Part shown: one piece after another, positions 56,901-64,000 of the stretch
Numbering within the stretch: the stretch's first letter is position 1
Layout of the letters: every line of letters starts with the position of its first letter
Origin: Gynuella sp.
Lineage (GTDB): Bacteria > Pseudomonadota > Gammaproteobacteria > Pseudomonadales > Natronospirillaceae
Length of the DNA: 64,000 nt
Reading direction: 5' to 3'
NCBI GenBank assembly: GCA_028282465.1
Contig: JANQHX010000064.1
Coordinates: forward strand, 1 to 64,000
Notes under the pieces: model-generated
Databases searched by the model: none
Told to the model about the DNA's origin: nothing
Seen by the model: the letters and a program-made list of their open reading frames with translations, nothing else
Translations under genes and position numbers: made by a program

Positions 56901-56934
56901 TTTGATGTTAGACCCGCGCTACATACACGATTAA
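53920..56934 (+). CDS. Three-heme cytochrome c lipoprotein with acidic repeat
   Basis: 1004 residues. Lipobox SGFLVAC predicts lipidation of Cys18. Two near-duplicate cytochrome c domains (about 57-145 and 222-312) carry CADCH at 71-75 and CAGCH near 236-240, separated by an eight-copy NSEPGDEGG linker (about 142-213). A long C-terminal part (about 315-1004) includes a third heme motif CTACHNILDPVA near residue 634, the layout of DUF1592/1588/1585-type planctomycete cytochromes. The hemes suggest periplasmic or cell-surface electron transfer or oxidation of a substrate. The DUF1501 gene follows 50 bases downstream, a typical pairing for such proteins. Substrate not evident. Confidence 0.8.
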   Translation: MIKNGILVLILSGFLVACAPEQPSDIKSDSNNTSQPGTTQPDGDQDTSQVDEIVGTDIQIAEGAREYQNSCADCHGDSGQGTVFGGPLNTLDECPSCETVAGLIDNIAQTMPLVDPGSCVGECAETIGFFIRSSWYGAQGDNSEPVDEGGNSEPVDEGGNSEPGDEGGNSEPGDEDGNSEPGDEGGNSEPGDQGENSEPGDQGGNSEPGDQGGNSDAELVGAEAQIAEGAKEYQNNCAGCHGESGQGTGLGEALNNLDDCPSCETVAGLIEKISQTMPSLDPTSCVDECAENIGLFIRSSWYRTQVDSAKYILKSREETLQEFAVNIVNRVPTAEEYERAKTEEGFDEVALSLMEEDSFGHWVILAFNDLLLTNSAKPKQLTRQFNSGYGGQRLPQQVRELVSTYSTRNKGVDLLKENFRPDDRCWNTSDLARGVDYSNNIFDYTIDKEPLQLIRYIAMNDLSTDLILTAPFTVANAYGLNLYPMEPYNVVDGDFDDFNFEKKFVESQEDLQHVPCRAYLIQSHNIEYPAAYYDPESFQPAVIPYTAYLKNDAAGENDRSKVGYYFDKEVGYPHAGILTTPAFLERYQTNNTNKNRERASLVLKYFLDIDVGASQVDNFESEEYENPVLEDPNCTACHNILDPVASTFQNFQDRHRIYYNKRLFRQINKVGSGSNYHPWNSIAGSLRQAGFASSFELANQPTGWEMPEEFTNNALQWLGQQIVAQERMYGAALIRTLYSALIAPYDNPEYFREMYDTFVAEGVDTKNIKQLVLAIIKHQDYRIDGVISADIDQHSIRSIRFLGPEMLNRKNIGILGFRWRMLDSQDAIVLYGGIDSLQTTDRLEDISGVSEAMSESMASELACYATGEDFTRPLNERLLFPYVQQSFVPDTHENEIKQNIVHLHAWFLNEELLLNDEEVQHTYDLFVAAHTALKDSDDKTLKKGVAGVRGGGPGCDGYVINSVDPVRGGYRTRSGRLQSDQHYTVKAWMAVVNYLMLDPRYIHD
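54343..54558 (+). repeat. Eight 27-bp coding repeats (NSEPGDEGG)
   Basis: Eight in-frame copies of a 27-bp unit encode an acidic, probably unfolded linker between the two duplicated cytochrome domains. Near-identical units suggest length variability. Confidence 0.9.
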
Positions 56935-56984
56935 TTCATCGTGGCGCTTACAACACCTAACATTAAAATAAAGAGGAATACATA

Positions 56985-58367
56985 ATGAACCGTAGAGAAT
57001 TTACAAAGTTGCTTGCCTTTGGTGGCTTAGCAACCACTTCGTTACCACTGATGAGTTTAAAAGCAAATGCCGCGGGTGCGCCCAGTCAATTTTTAGTGAC
57101 TGTGGGCTTAGCCGGCGGTTGGGACATGACTAGTTTTACTGACCCGAAAGGGCGTGTCCCAAACAAAGGCAGCGTAGTTAACAATGTCGAATTAGACCCG
57201 ACATTGAAAGTCGATCTTCACCAAGCGATAGATCAGAATGATCCGTTAAAAGACCTAAAATCGATTCGCTGGAGTGCCATCCCAAGTCGGTTAAACAATT
57301 CAGAAAATATTGAAGCCCAGTATAGAAAGTTTTTTGAAACCTATAGTAACCGCATTAGCCTTATCCAAGGTGTGAATACGATGACAAGCAGTCACGTATT
57401 GGGGACTATAGCGACCTTCTCGGGCTTTTTCGGAAGCCACCCTGCCTTAGGCGCTCTGTTTGGCGCTGTGCATGGGCCAGATTTACCACTTTCGTTTTTA
57501 AGCTTTGGTGGACAATATGCTGCTCCAGATTTAACTGCAGGCGTGCCTGTGAATAAAGCGCGGTTAAATAGTAATGCAACGTTGATGAACCGATTAGGCA
57601 ATCCGAATTTTCATCAAAATGGCGAAGTATATGACTTGCTGAAATCTGCTCATAAAGACAGAGTATCAAGACTTATTGAAAAAGAGAGAAACTCTGAAAA
57701 TGGCTTAGAACTGCGCTTGGCAAAATTCGAAAAAATGCTTGCTCAACGATCAGAGGAAAATATATTTGGGCCTTACGTTGAAAATCTTAGACAGATAAAC
57801 AACGACGATACATTTAATCCGTTTTGGACAGTAAACCAGCGCAATGGTCTCATGAATCAAGCGTTGACAATTGCGGCTGCGTTTGCGACTGGCGTGACCT
57901 GCGCAGGTCACATCAGCTCTGGAGGATTTGATAGCCATACTAGGCACGACGACTACCATTACCGAAATCTAGGCGCTGTATTAGAAAGCTTGCATTTTCT
58001 AGTAGAGGCTCTTGATTACTTTGGCGTTTCAGACAGAACAACCATTGTTGTGGGCAGTGACGTGGGTCGCTTACCTTTCTACAATAACAGTGGTGGTAAA
58101 GACCATTCCGGTATTGGCGGGTACATGGTCATTCACCCCAGAGATTCCATATACGGAGGTCGAGTCTTTGGGCAAACGACAGAACGATTTGGGGGGCAAC
58201 ATGTCAACGCAATCACTGGTGCACCTGACCCATCGGGTGTGAGAGTTAATATCCGCCATGTGCTTGCTTCCCTTCAGCAAAACTTGGGAATCTATGGCAC
58301 CTCAATCGCCGCAGAGCATGATTTGGGTGTTAATCCAATTCCTCAAATGTTTACTCCTCTAAGCTAG
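56985..58367 (+). CDS. DUF1501 family Tat-exported protein
   Basis: 460 residues. The N-terminus MNRREFTKLLAFGGLATTSL is a twin-arginine signal ending near LKANAAG. The DUF1501 body (related to the alkaline-phosphatase-like fold) shows GLAGGWDMTSF, later GGFDSHTRHDDYHYRNLGAV, TTIVVGSDVGRLPFYN and GKDHSGIGGYM, the metal-like His/Asp blocks of the family. GGAGG-like AGAGG precedes the start. The family's role is unknown, but it is nearly always encoded beside large cytochrome-type DUF1592/1800 proteins, as here. Confidence 0.87.
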   Translation: MNRREFTKLLAFGGLATTSLPLMSLKANAAGAPSQFLVTVGLAGGWDMTSFTDPKGRVPNKGSVVNNVELDPTLKVDLHQAIDQNDPLKDLKSIRWSAIPSRLNNSENIEAQYRKFFETYSNRISLIQGVNTMTSSHVLGTIATFSGFFGSHPALGALFGAVHGPDLPLSFLSFGGQYAAPDLTAGVPVNKARLNSNATLMNRLGNPNFHQNGEVYDLLKSAHKDRVSRLIEKERNSENGLELRLAKFEKMLAQRSEENIFGPYVENLRQINNDDTFNPFWTVNQRNGLMNQALTIAAAFATGVTCAGHISSGGFDSHTRHDDYHYRNLGAVLESLHFLVEALDYFGVSDRTTIVVGSDVGRLPFYNNSGGKDHSGIGGYMVIHPRDSIYGGRVFGQTTERFGGQHVNAITGAPDPSGVRVNIRHVLASLQQNLGIYGTSIAAEHDLGVNPIPQMFTPLS

Positions 58368-58785
58368 TAGCAGAGTCAAATAAGTCTGTTCTTAGTTCAT
58401 CTAAGTTATAGAGATTCGCATGGATGCGAATCTCTTAATAAAAATTCAATAATCTAACTAACTAAAACTTTTTACTTGTGTAAGTTCGGTGATACAAGGC
58501 ATTGCATTTTATTTTTGAAGAATGTAAGCATGTTGAGCAATTAGTTGGCATATTAAGTTCAATTAAATCAGATAGTTTTTCTATTCTTGAAAATGAATTT
58601 GCGATTTGAGTTGTCCTTTTTCTATTATTTTTCTAGGATGTCCACCTGAATATCTGACCAAATTGATTAAGCTATTTAAACGTTGTAAAGCTTAATTGCA
58701 AAGTTATTTTATAATACTAAATTCTAGATCTTTTTCAGTTGGACGTCGTTATTTTGAAATTAATAAAAGTAGAAGGAAACTGTCT
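58368..58785. other. Intergenic region with terminator-like hairpin
   Basis: An 11-bp hairpin AGAGATTCGCA (58410-58420), loop TGGA, TGCGAATCTCT (58425-58435) probably ends the DUF1501 operon. I see no other feature before the small secreted-protein locus. Confidence 0.7.
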
Positions 58786-59115
58786 ATGCTCAAGTATGTC
58801 GCAGCTTTACTGATGATATTGACCACAAATGCGTTCGCCACCTCAGCCACAGGTGAAGTTGGAAAAATAATAGTTGGACGTCTTGGTCATCAAATATATA
58901 TAGAACTTCTTAATGCTCCTCAGACATGTGGTCAGGATCATCCCCAAGATTATAACTATGCACTATCTGTAAATGAGTATCCAATGGGTAAAGAGATTTT
59001 AAGTGTGCTTATTGCTGCTCAGGTTGCCAATAAAATGGTAACTATTTAGGGTAACGACGATTGTGAACAAGACCCAAATATGGAGAGCGTTGCCTATATA
59101 CATCTTTTGCTTTGA
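58786..59115 (+). pseudogene. Small secreted protein, family member 4, interrupted by in-frame TAG
   Basis: From ATG 58786 (AGAAGGA upstream) the frame encodes a signal peptide (ending NAFATSA) and the family signature ILSVLIAAQVANKMVTI, then hits TAG at 59047-59049. The same frame continues GNDDCEQDPN and ESVAYIHLLL to a TGA at 59113-59115, which supplies the expected Cys and closing strand. In the paralogue beginning at 15625 the residue aligned with the stop is Ser, one base change from TAG for a TCG codon. Either a recent nonsense mutation, a sequencing error, or amber readthrough. Confidence 0.7.
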
Positions 59116-59206
59116 TATTCAGAATTTTCAACCTATTTAGGTATTTTTCTGAAGCCAGAATTTATTTGGAAATTAAAAAATAGTAATAACATTAGAGGGA
59201 TATAAA

Positions 59207-59518
59207 TTGAATAAAGTCTATTTACTTTTAGCATGTGTGAGTGTGTCTATATCTACAATGGCTACCGATTGTGTTTTTGACAAGGTCTCTGCAATACAGG
59301 CGCAGCAAGCTAATGTTCTTGTATACTTAACAAAAAATGGCGTTGGTTCTTTTTGGAAAAACATTGGAACCTATGATGAAAAACATTTGGTCAGCTATCA
59401 ATCATTAGCTCAGCAGTCTCATGCAACAGGCTCACAAGTAGTTCTCAGATTTCCTGACGGTTACGATTGCTATAAGACTGACTACTCCACTGTACCTTTT
59501 GTTTTTCGATTACAATAG
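59207..59518 (+). CDS. Small secreted protein, family member 5
   Basis: 103 residues from a TTG at 59207 with GAGGGA upstream. Signal peptide MNKVYLLLACVSVSISTMA; mature part has the family pattern VSYQSLAQQSHATGSQVVLRF, Cys (GYDCYK), closing strand FVFRLQ. An early Cys (TDCVFDK) provides the disulfide partner. It is 91 bases downstream of the interrupted member and followed by a strong terminator, so the two form one small locus. Function unknown. Confidence 0.6.
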   Translation: MNKVYLLLACVSVSISTMATDCVFDKVSAIQAQQANVLVYLTKNGVGSFWKNIGTYDEKHLVSYQSLAQQSHATGSQVVLRFPDGYDCYKTDYSTVPFVFRLQ

Positions 59519-59581
59519 TTTTAATTAGCCTCTCTAAATGGTGCTTATTTAGTAGGCACTTCAGTATTTATAAAACATAAT

Positions 59582-59618
59582 ACCGAATCTTGTCGTATCC
59601 AAGATTCGGTTTTTTTTC
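59582..59618 (+). terminator. Rho-independent terminator
   Basis: ACCGAATCTTG, loop TCGTATC, CAAGATTCGGT, then eight T residues. An 11-bp perfect stem ends the small secreted-protein locus. Confidence 0.93.
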
Positions 59619-59845
59619 GAATATGATACCTGCCTCCCTTAAACCGACCGATATAATTTTAGCTTGGATACCTAATTCAATGAGCCTTCACTAAAGGCAC
59701 GAGAGCGCAATCACTTTTGATTTTGCTAGCTCAGATTTTAATGTTGAGGTATGTTGCAGGGTTATGGTTAAGCTGACTTGACCATATTACTGGCAAACTA
59801 GCAGTAATCCATTTTCACATATCACTAGTCTCATGAGGTTTTCAT
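59619..59845. other. Intergenic region upstream of ridA-like gene
   Basis: Together with the terminator this leaves 327 bases without a gene. No recognisable motif beyond a presumed promoter for the RidA-family gene. Confidence 0.5.
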
Positions 59846-60232
59846 ATGTCTCGAAGATTTATTGAATCAGGGCCTGGGTTGCCCAATTGGTCAAATCCAA
59901 TTAGCCATGCAGTCGTGGTTGGAAATATGTGTTTTGTGAGCGGGCAGCTTTCAGTAAATGAGGAAGGACATTATGTTGAAGGTACAGCCATTCAGGAAGC
60001 AACTTTAGCTTTTGATAATGTGTTCGCAGCGTTGAAGAGTGCAGGTTTTAGCAAAAAAGATATTGCTTATGTCGACATTGCCTTTTCAGATTTGTCAGAT
60101 CTTAGTGTGGTGAATGATTTGTACATGGATATATTTCCTGAGGGAAAACGTCCTGCCCGTACCGTTTATGAAGCTGCTAGACTCCCTTTTGATGGCAAGA
60201 TAAAGATTGTTGCCACTGCAGTTAAGGATTGA
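59846..60232 (+). CDS. RidA (YjgF/UK114) family protein
   Basis: 128 residues, the family's size. Features: PISHAVVVGNMCFVSGQLSV, AFDNVFAALKSAGFSKKDI, and RPARTVYEAARLPFDGKIKI with the conserved catalytic Arg. RidA proteins hydrolyse reactive enamine/imine intermediates from PLP enzymes. The usual Glu near the end (VEIE) is Lys (IKIV), which suggests one of the Rid subfamilies without archetypal deaminase activity (inference). Confidence 0.9.
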   Translation: MSRRFIESGPGLPNWSNPISHAVVVGNMCFVSGQLSVNEEGHYVEGTAIQEATLAFDNVFAALKSAGFSKKDIAYVDIAFSDLSDLSVVNDLYMDIFPEGKRPARTVYEAARLPFDGKIKIVATAVKD

Positions 60233-60384
60233 ATGCCCATTATTTGTGTTATAGAGCGTTAGTTGAAAACGATGAGTGCACCTATGATTTTTGATATGTT
60301 TCTAACTTTGGTTTCTAAAACACTAGAAGTTTAAAGTAATTCAAAAAATAAATTATGGATTTGAAGTACAGCAGGTCAGGCCTA

Positions 60385-60424
60385 ATCTAACAGTGACGCT
60401 TTTAAAAACAAGTCACTGTTAGAT
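60385..60424. other. Perfect 13-bp hairpin between convergent genes (attC-like cores)
   Basis: ATCTAACAGTGAC (60385-60397) and GTCACTGTTAGAT (60412-60424) with a 14-nt loop. No T tract. The ends are perfect RYYYAAC and GTTRRRY motifs. It may be a bidirectional terminator for the ridA-like and YeeN-like genes; a solitary attC is an outside possibility, though attC sites normally have unpaired bases, which are absent. Confidence 0.5.
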
Positions 60425-60466
60425 CAGAATTACTAATTTACATAATGGTTTTAGTAATTGTGCGTG

Positions 60467-61189
60467 CTAGGGTAGCTCTGCATTGTGATAAACATTTTGA
60501 ACGTCTTCTAATTCATCTAGCATAGATAAGAACTTCTCAAATGTTTCCAAGTCTTCGCTACTAATGGGAGAGGTTGATTGCGGTACGAATTGAATTTCAT
60601 CCACATCGAACTCTGCATTTTCTCCCAACATATCTGAAAGTGCTCCGCGAGCCTTACCGTATTCAGTATGGGGAGTGAACACAGTAATTTTTCCACCTTC
60701 TGACTCAATGTCTGTGACATCCACATCAGCTTCCATTAAGGCTTCCAATACCGCTTCTTCATCTTCACCATCAAACACAAAAATTGCGCTGTGGTCGAAG
60801 CTGTGCATCACGGTACCCTGTGAGCCAATTTTACTTTTGGTTTTGGTAAAACATACCCGTACGTCGCCAAAGGTTCTATTTGGGTTATCTGTTAGGCACT
60901 CTACGATTACTGAACACCCACCAGGGCCAAAACCTTCATATCGAGCTACGGCAAAGTCTTCACCACCGCCACCAGCGGCTTTGTCCAAGGCTTTGCTAAT
61001 GACATGAGCAGGCACCTGTGCTTTTTTTGCTCTATCGAGCAAACTTCTTAAGGCTAGGTTGCTGTCTGGCTCTACGCCGCCTGCTTTTCCGCACACATAG
61101 ATTTCACGACTGAATTTGCTGTAAACCTTGGCATTTTGATCCGAGGTTTTCGCCATTGACTCTTTTCGGTTTTGGTAGGCTCTGCCCAT
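60467..61189 (-). CDS. YebC/PmpR family protein, YeeN type
   Basis: 240 residues. Family core: [40 protein letters not shown], then [20 protein letters not shown], and [18 protein letters not shown]. The opening [10 protein letters not shown] and lack of the ruvC neighbourhood identify the YeeN branch, not YebC itself. The superfamily (including mitochondrial TACO1) acts in translation, recently with polyproline stalls, and some members bind DNA as regulators. Single gene. Confidence 0.9.
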   Translation of the reverse strand: MGRAYQNRKESMAKTSDQNAKVYSKFSREIYVCGKAGGVEPDSNLALRSLLDRAKKAQVPAHVISKALDKAAGGGGEDFAVARYEGFGPGGCSVIVECLTDNPNRTFGDVRVCFTKTKSKIGSQGTVMHSFDHSAIFVFDGEDEEAVLEALMEADVDVTDIESEGGKITVFTPHTEYGKARGALSDMLGENAEFDVDEIQFVPQSTSPISSEDLETFEKFLSMLDELEDVQNVYHNAELP

Positions 61190-61350
61190 GGAATATCTCT
61201 ATTTTTAACGTTTATGCGCTGAGATTTTACAAAAAAATCCTGACTAACTTAACCGGTTTTAGGTTGAAAATGACCTAGATTATAGAGATCGGCTCGGTTT
61301 TTGGCTCGAACAGGCTGGGTCGGGTATTTAATTTCCCAAGTTGGCCAAGC

Positions 61351-62268
61351 TTATACCACGGCAAATCCATTCCTGGCTTCCAGCAGCTTGTACCAATCGA
61401 ACCGGCTGTACTCAGTGTTTAAGGATTCAACCGCATGTTTGATTCTCGAGGTGTTGGTTGTGCCAACAATGGGTTGAATGTTTGCTGGGTGCTTTAATAG
61501 CCAACAGAGCGGGATAATCCAGTCTTCTACCTGATATTGTTTCGCCTGTTCTGACACTTCGTTTTTAATTCGTTGAATGGTTTGCGAATCAAAGGTATTG
61601 CCCCAGGCTTCATAGGCTATGGTAGCAAGTGGGCACCAGGCTTGAGGGGTAATGGTTAACTCTTGGCATTGATCTAGGGTTCCATCAGTTAACGAAGAAA
61701 TATTGTGCAGATTAATTTCTACCTGATTAATGATTAAAGGAAAATCGAGCCGAGATTGCAGTAGCTGAAGTTGGCTAACACTGAAGTTACTGACTCCAAA
61801 ATGGCTAACTTTGCCGGACTTTTTTAGAGCGCTCAATGCTTCTGCAACTTCGTCTGCATCAAACAAATAATCGGGCCTATGTAACAATAAAATATCAATG
61901 TAGTCGGTGTTTAGCCTCGATAAGGAACCTTCAACAGACTTAATGATGTGCAATCTTGAAAAATCAAAACGATGGGGAGCTTCCGGGTTAGGATCTCCTT
62001 TAAATGCAATGCCGCATTTAGTCGTGATAATGAGTTTCTGCCGAAGGTGAGGGGAGTCTTTGAGTACGTCACCAAAAATTGTCTCGCACTGACCCATGCC
62101 GTAAATATCAGCGTGATCAAATTGATCAAAACCTGAATCAATGGCTTGATGAATCGCGAGTTTTCCGTTTTTAATCGCTTCATTACTACCATCGCCATTG
62201 ATTCTCATGCATCCATAAACCAACCTAGAGGATGACAGCTTACTTTTTCCTATCTGTATTTTTTTCAT
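61351..62268 (-). CDS. Aldo-keto reductase, YdhF-like
   Basis: 305 residues. The AKR catalytic tetrad is visible: Asp and Tyr in FDHADIYG, Lys in IITTKCG, His in ILLLHRPDYL; the NADPH site GTTNTSRI lies near the C-terminus. Reduces carbonyl substrates; YdhF-type enzymes are of unknown physiological substrate. It starts five bases after the stop-side of the DUF4124-like gene, so it is the last gene of a minus-strand run (DUF1289, DUF4124-like, AKR). Confidence 0.9.
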   Translation of the reverse strand: MKKIQIGKSKLSSSRLVYGCMRINGDGSNEAIKNGKLAIHQAIDSGFDQFDHADIYGMGQCETIFGDVLKDSPHLRQKLIITTKCGIAFKGDPNPEAPHRFDFSRLHIIKSVEGSLSRLNTDYIDILLLHRPDYLFDADEVAEALSALKKSGKVSHFGVSNFSVSQLQLLQSRLDFPLIINQVEINLHNISSLTDGTLDQCQELTITPQAWCPLATIAYEAWGNTFDSQTIQRIKNEVSEQAKQYQVEDWIIPLCWLLKHPANIQPIVGTTNTSRIKHAVESLNTEYSRFDWYKLLEARNGFAVV

Positions 62269-62273
62269 ATGAA

Positions 62274-62777
62274 TTACAACTGATCTTCTAATGTTTGAGT
62301 TCGTTCATTCATTAAATTTTGTACGTTATTAGCTTCTTCGAGCATCTGATTGATTCCGCCACTGGTCTCAGTTTCTGATGAGGTTTTAGATTTCTTTTCC
62401 GTTAGCTTATGAGCGCTCTTTTTTGTGTGAGTTGACGTAGGGATGGCAGGAATTAAATTTGTGTCTGGATCAACTATTATGGTTGTCACCTGATCCTCAG
62501 GAATATTGGACGGCGGTTGACTGGAATAATGCCAACCGTTTTCATCTTGCCATTTGTAGGCCACCGTTTTTTCTGAATCGTCTTTATTGAGTGGATTTTT
62601 AATATCAGGAGTCAGGGTTTTTACTTGGTTTGTTAGGCTTGAGAAATCTGGAATCATGGATTTTAAGTCATTAACATTCAACCATGGTTGGCCATCTGGA
62701 TTTTTTAAAACGAATAATCCTGAAAAGGCAATAACTAGCAATGCGAGGGATAATTTTAGAAAGAGTTTTAGAGCCAT
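62274..62777 (-). CDS. DUF4124-like membrane-anchored protein
   Basis: 167 residues. N-terminal uncleaved helix or signal (LFLKLSLALLVIAFSGLFVL), then VAYKWQDENGWHYSSQPP, the DUF4124 core (YxWxDxxGxxHYS), and a Ser/Thr/Lys-rich tail. DUF4124 domains are short periplasmic modules of unknown function. The start codon overlaps the stop of the DUF1289 gene (TAATG), so they are translationally coupled. Confidence 0.75.
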   Translation of the reverse strand: MALKLFLKLSLALLVIAFSGLFVLKNPDGQPWLNVNDLKSMIPDFSSLTNQVKTLTPDIKNPLNKDDSEKTVAYKWQDENGWHYSSQPPSNIPEDQVTTIIVDPDTNLIPAIPTSTHTKKSAHKLTEKKSKTSSETETSGGINQMLEEANNVQNLMNERTQTLEDQL

Positions 62778-62971
62778 TAGCCTTTCCCTGAATTCATACG
62801 ATTTCTATTAATTCGTTGGCTGATTCTATTTTTTGAATCCAACAATACCTGTTGCTTCTTGTCGTTGGTCATTGAACTCCAACTGGTAATTTCGTGCAAG
62901 GTGCGTCCGCAACCAATGCAGATGTCATCATTGTCTAAACAACAGTTTTTAATACAGGGTGATTCAATCAT
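62777..62971 (-). CDS. DUF1289 family small cysteine-rich protein
   Basis: 64 residues. Pattern CIKNCCLDNDDICIGCGRT gives Cys6, Cys10, Cys18, Cys21, the DUF1289 metal-binding (zinc or Fe-S) motif, followed by EITSWSSM and a basic tail. Function unknown. GAGTGAC precedes the start. Directly upstream of and coupled to the DUF4124-like gene. Confidence 0.9.
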   Translation of the reverse strand: MIESPCIKNCCLDNDDICIGCGRTLHEITSWSSMTNDKKQQVLLDSKNRISQRINRNRMNSGKG

Positions 62972-62991
62972 GTGTCACTCGATAAGCTTAG

Positions 62992-63828
62992 CTATTTCAC
63001 TCGATATTTATAGACTCTGATACTAGGTAGAAACGGGTGATCTTCAAGCTTGTTGTCACTTCTTCTAGATCGAGTTCGTTCTGTTGGGGCTTCTTTAGGT
63101 GGTTCAGAGTACTCAGGAAAGAATGAATGTTCAGGAAATAAAATGGGTAATGCGACATTACTGGCTTTTCGTTGTCCATTTTCAAATTGAATGTTAGCGC
63201 GAATAATAGGGGCTAAATCCTGAACTAAGGCTAAGGGTTCTTTGTCGTTTATTGAGGATAGATTTAACCACTGTGGTTGAATGTGAGGTTTGTCAGGGCC
63301 TAAGTTTTCGAGCTTTTTAAGTGCATCCTGTTTGGAGATTTTTTTAATGCTTCGCCCACTGGAGTACCAATTAAATCCAACTTTGGTGGGGGTTTCATCT
63401 AAAATCGGAACCAAACGATGAGCTTGTTTAAGATGAAGTCTGGCCAAGCCACTGCCCTGAAGCTGGGAATTTAAAGGTTTATTTCGATATCCAATGTAGG
63501 CTTTTAATTCAGGTAAAGCAGATGCATTTTGTTGCTTAAAGAGTTTTACCCGAGACTGGAATTCAGTTTTCGATTGGTTAAGTTTTTCTGCCAGTGCTAA
63601 GAGTTCAGTTGAAGCAGCGACCAAGCCATAATAAGAATTGGTTTCTCGACCGTCTTTACCCTCGAAATACCAAATGTCTTGATAAATCTCAGCCAATGAC
63701 TTTGTTGAGTTAGCTGAGTTATATAGCCAGTGCTTGGGTTTCTGCTCAATGAGCAATTCACAAAAAAGATTGAGAGACCTTTGAAGATCCTCAAAGGCGT
63801 TTAATACAGGTGCAAACTGATCTTCCAT
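62992..63828 (-). CDS. Tus-like DNA replication terminus site-binding protein
   Basis: 278 residues, a little shorter than E. coli Tus (309). Resemblance is seen in several blocks as I recall Tus: HRLVPILDETPTKVGFNWYS against the RTLTVLHDPATLRFGW region; SIKKISKQDALKKLENL against HIIKNLHRDEVLAQLEKSL; APIIRANIQFENGQRKAS against the PIARVWYKGDQKQVQ region; and a basic C-terminal strand IRVYKYRVK against PRLHLYVAD. Tus binds Ter DNA sites and blocks replication forks from one side. It suggests the terminus is nearby. No confident Ter site was found. Identity rests on remembered sequence, not a search. Confidence 0.72.
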   Translation of the reverse strand: MEDQFAPVLNAFEDLQRSLNLFCELLIEQKPKHWLYNSANSTKSLAEIYQDIWYFEGKDGRETNSYYGLVAASTELLALAEKLNQSKTEFQSRVKLFKQQNASALPELKAYIGYRNKPLNSQLQGSGLARLHLKQAHRLVPILDETPTKVGFNWYSSGRSIKKISKQDALKKLENLGPDKPHIQPQWLNLSSINDKEPLALVQDLAPIIRANIQFENGQRKASNVALPILFPEHSFFPEYSEPPKEAPTERTRSRRSDNKLEDHPFLPSIRVYKYRVK

Positions 63829-63894
63829 TTAATCTGTAATAAGTCACTGATTTAAAAGCAGTCTGATCTTATCGACTTCGGATGTAAAGCGGGC

Positions 63895-64000
63895 TTAACG
63901 AACGAATTGAACGGCTTCGTCAATGAGTGATGGGCTAGCATCTGGTTTATGCATGTTTTCACTTAAGTGCCTCCGAAATTGACGGGCACCGCGCCTTTCT
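63895..64000 (-). CDS. 3' end of an unidentified gene, cut by the window edge
   Basis: An open minus-strand frame runs off the right edge and ends at TAA (63897-63895). The 34 visible residues include RGARQFRRHLSENMHKPDAS and SLIDEAVQFVR. Composition is coding-like; the family cannot be named from this piece. It lies 67 bases upstream of the Tus-like gene, so the two may be in one transcript. Confidence 0.5.
   Translation of the reverse strand, partial: ERRGARQFRRHLSENMHKPDASPSLIDEAVQFVR

Overview
The window looks like chromosome from a marine, roughly 40-45% GC gammaproteobacterium, probably Oceanospirillales- or Pseudomonadales-like (family-level inference, not a species call). The pointers are HtpG, PurB, MnmA-HflD, RoxA, a FabV-type enoyl reductase, a Pseudomonas-like DUF6586 protein, a 552-554-residue type CysI with its DUF934 partner, and large secreted polysaccharide-acting proteins with Thr/Ser/Asp linkers. 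No rRNA, tRNA or CRISPR array was seen.

Layout. 0-1.2 kb: end of a TPR-like gene built of nearly identical 114-bp repeats, then a possible barrel-protein remnant. 1.3-12 kb: cysI-DUF934, a 35-residue membrane protein, a TonB-dependent receptor followed by a DUF599 protein, secreted hypotheticals, a UMF1/Atg22-like transporter, and htpG with a convincing sigma-32 promoter. 12-13.4 kb: a MITE-like element followed by a three-gene yfaZ-like/DUF6586 operon. 13.7-20.3 kb: ten unrelated minus-strand genes separated by short attC-like palindromes, several with the stop codon inside the site. No integrase is present, so I read this as an integron cassette cluster lacking integrase. It carries an SGNH hydrolase, three small secreted paralogues, a caspase-like protease and an APH-family kinase.

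20.3-29 kb: two giant secreted proteins, one with two GH26-like catalytic domains and three carbohydrate-binding-like modules, the other a di-heme oxidoreductase with a very long TDTDS repeat. 29.5-36.7 kb: housekeeping genes (lytic transglycosylase, roxA, purB, MipA-like porin, hflD, mnmA, fabV). 36.9-46.8 kb: Sel1-like protein, acyltransferase with a divergent LytTR regulator, TerB-like protein, beta-propeller, VWA secreted protein and MpaB-like oxygenase. 47-52.8 kb: a divergent signalling locus with a multi-PAS/GAF histidine kinase, an Rcp1-like receiver, a second short kinase and a receiver-GGDEF-EAL protein. 53-59.5 kb: VOC protein, a three-heme lipoprotein coupled to a Tat-exported DUF1501 protein, then two more members of the small secreted family, one broken by an in-frame TAG. 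59.8-64 kb: RidA, a YeeN-type YebC protein, aldo-keto reductase, DUF4124-like and DUF1289 proteins, and a Tus-like replication terminator protein, which suggests proximity to the replication terminus.

The points I consider most worth checking are the integrase-less cassette cluster with its caspase protease, the small secreted paralogue family shared between that cluster and the 59-kb locus, the GH26/di-heme oxidoreductase pair sharing acidic linkers, and the Tus-like protein. All functions are read from sequence and memory of families; no database search was run.
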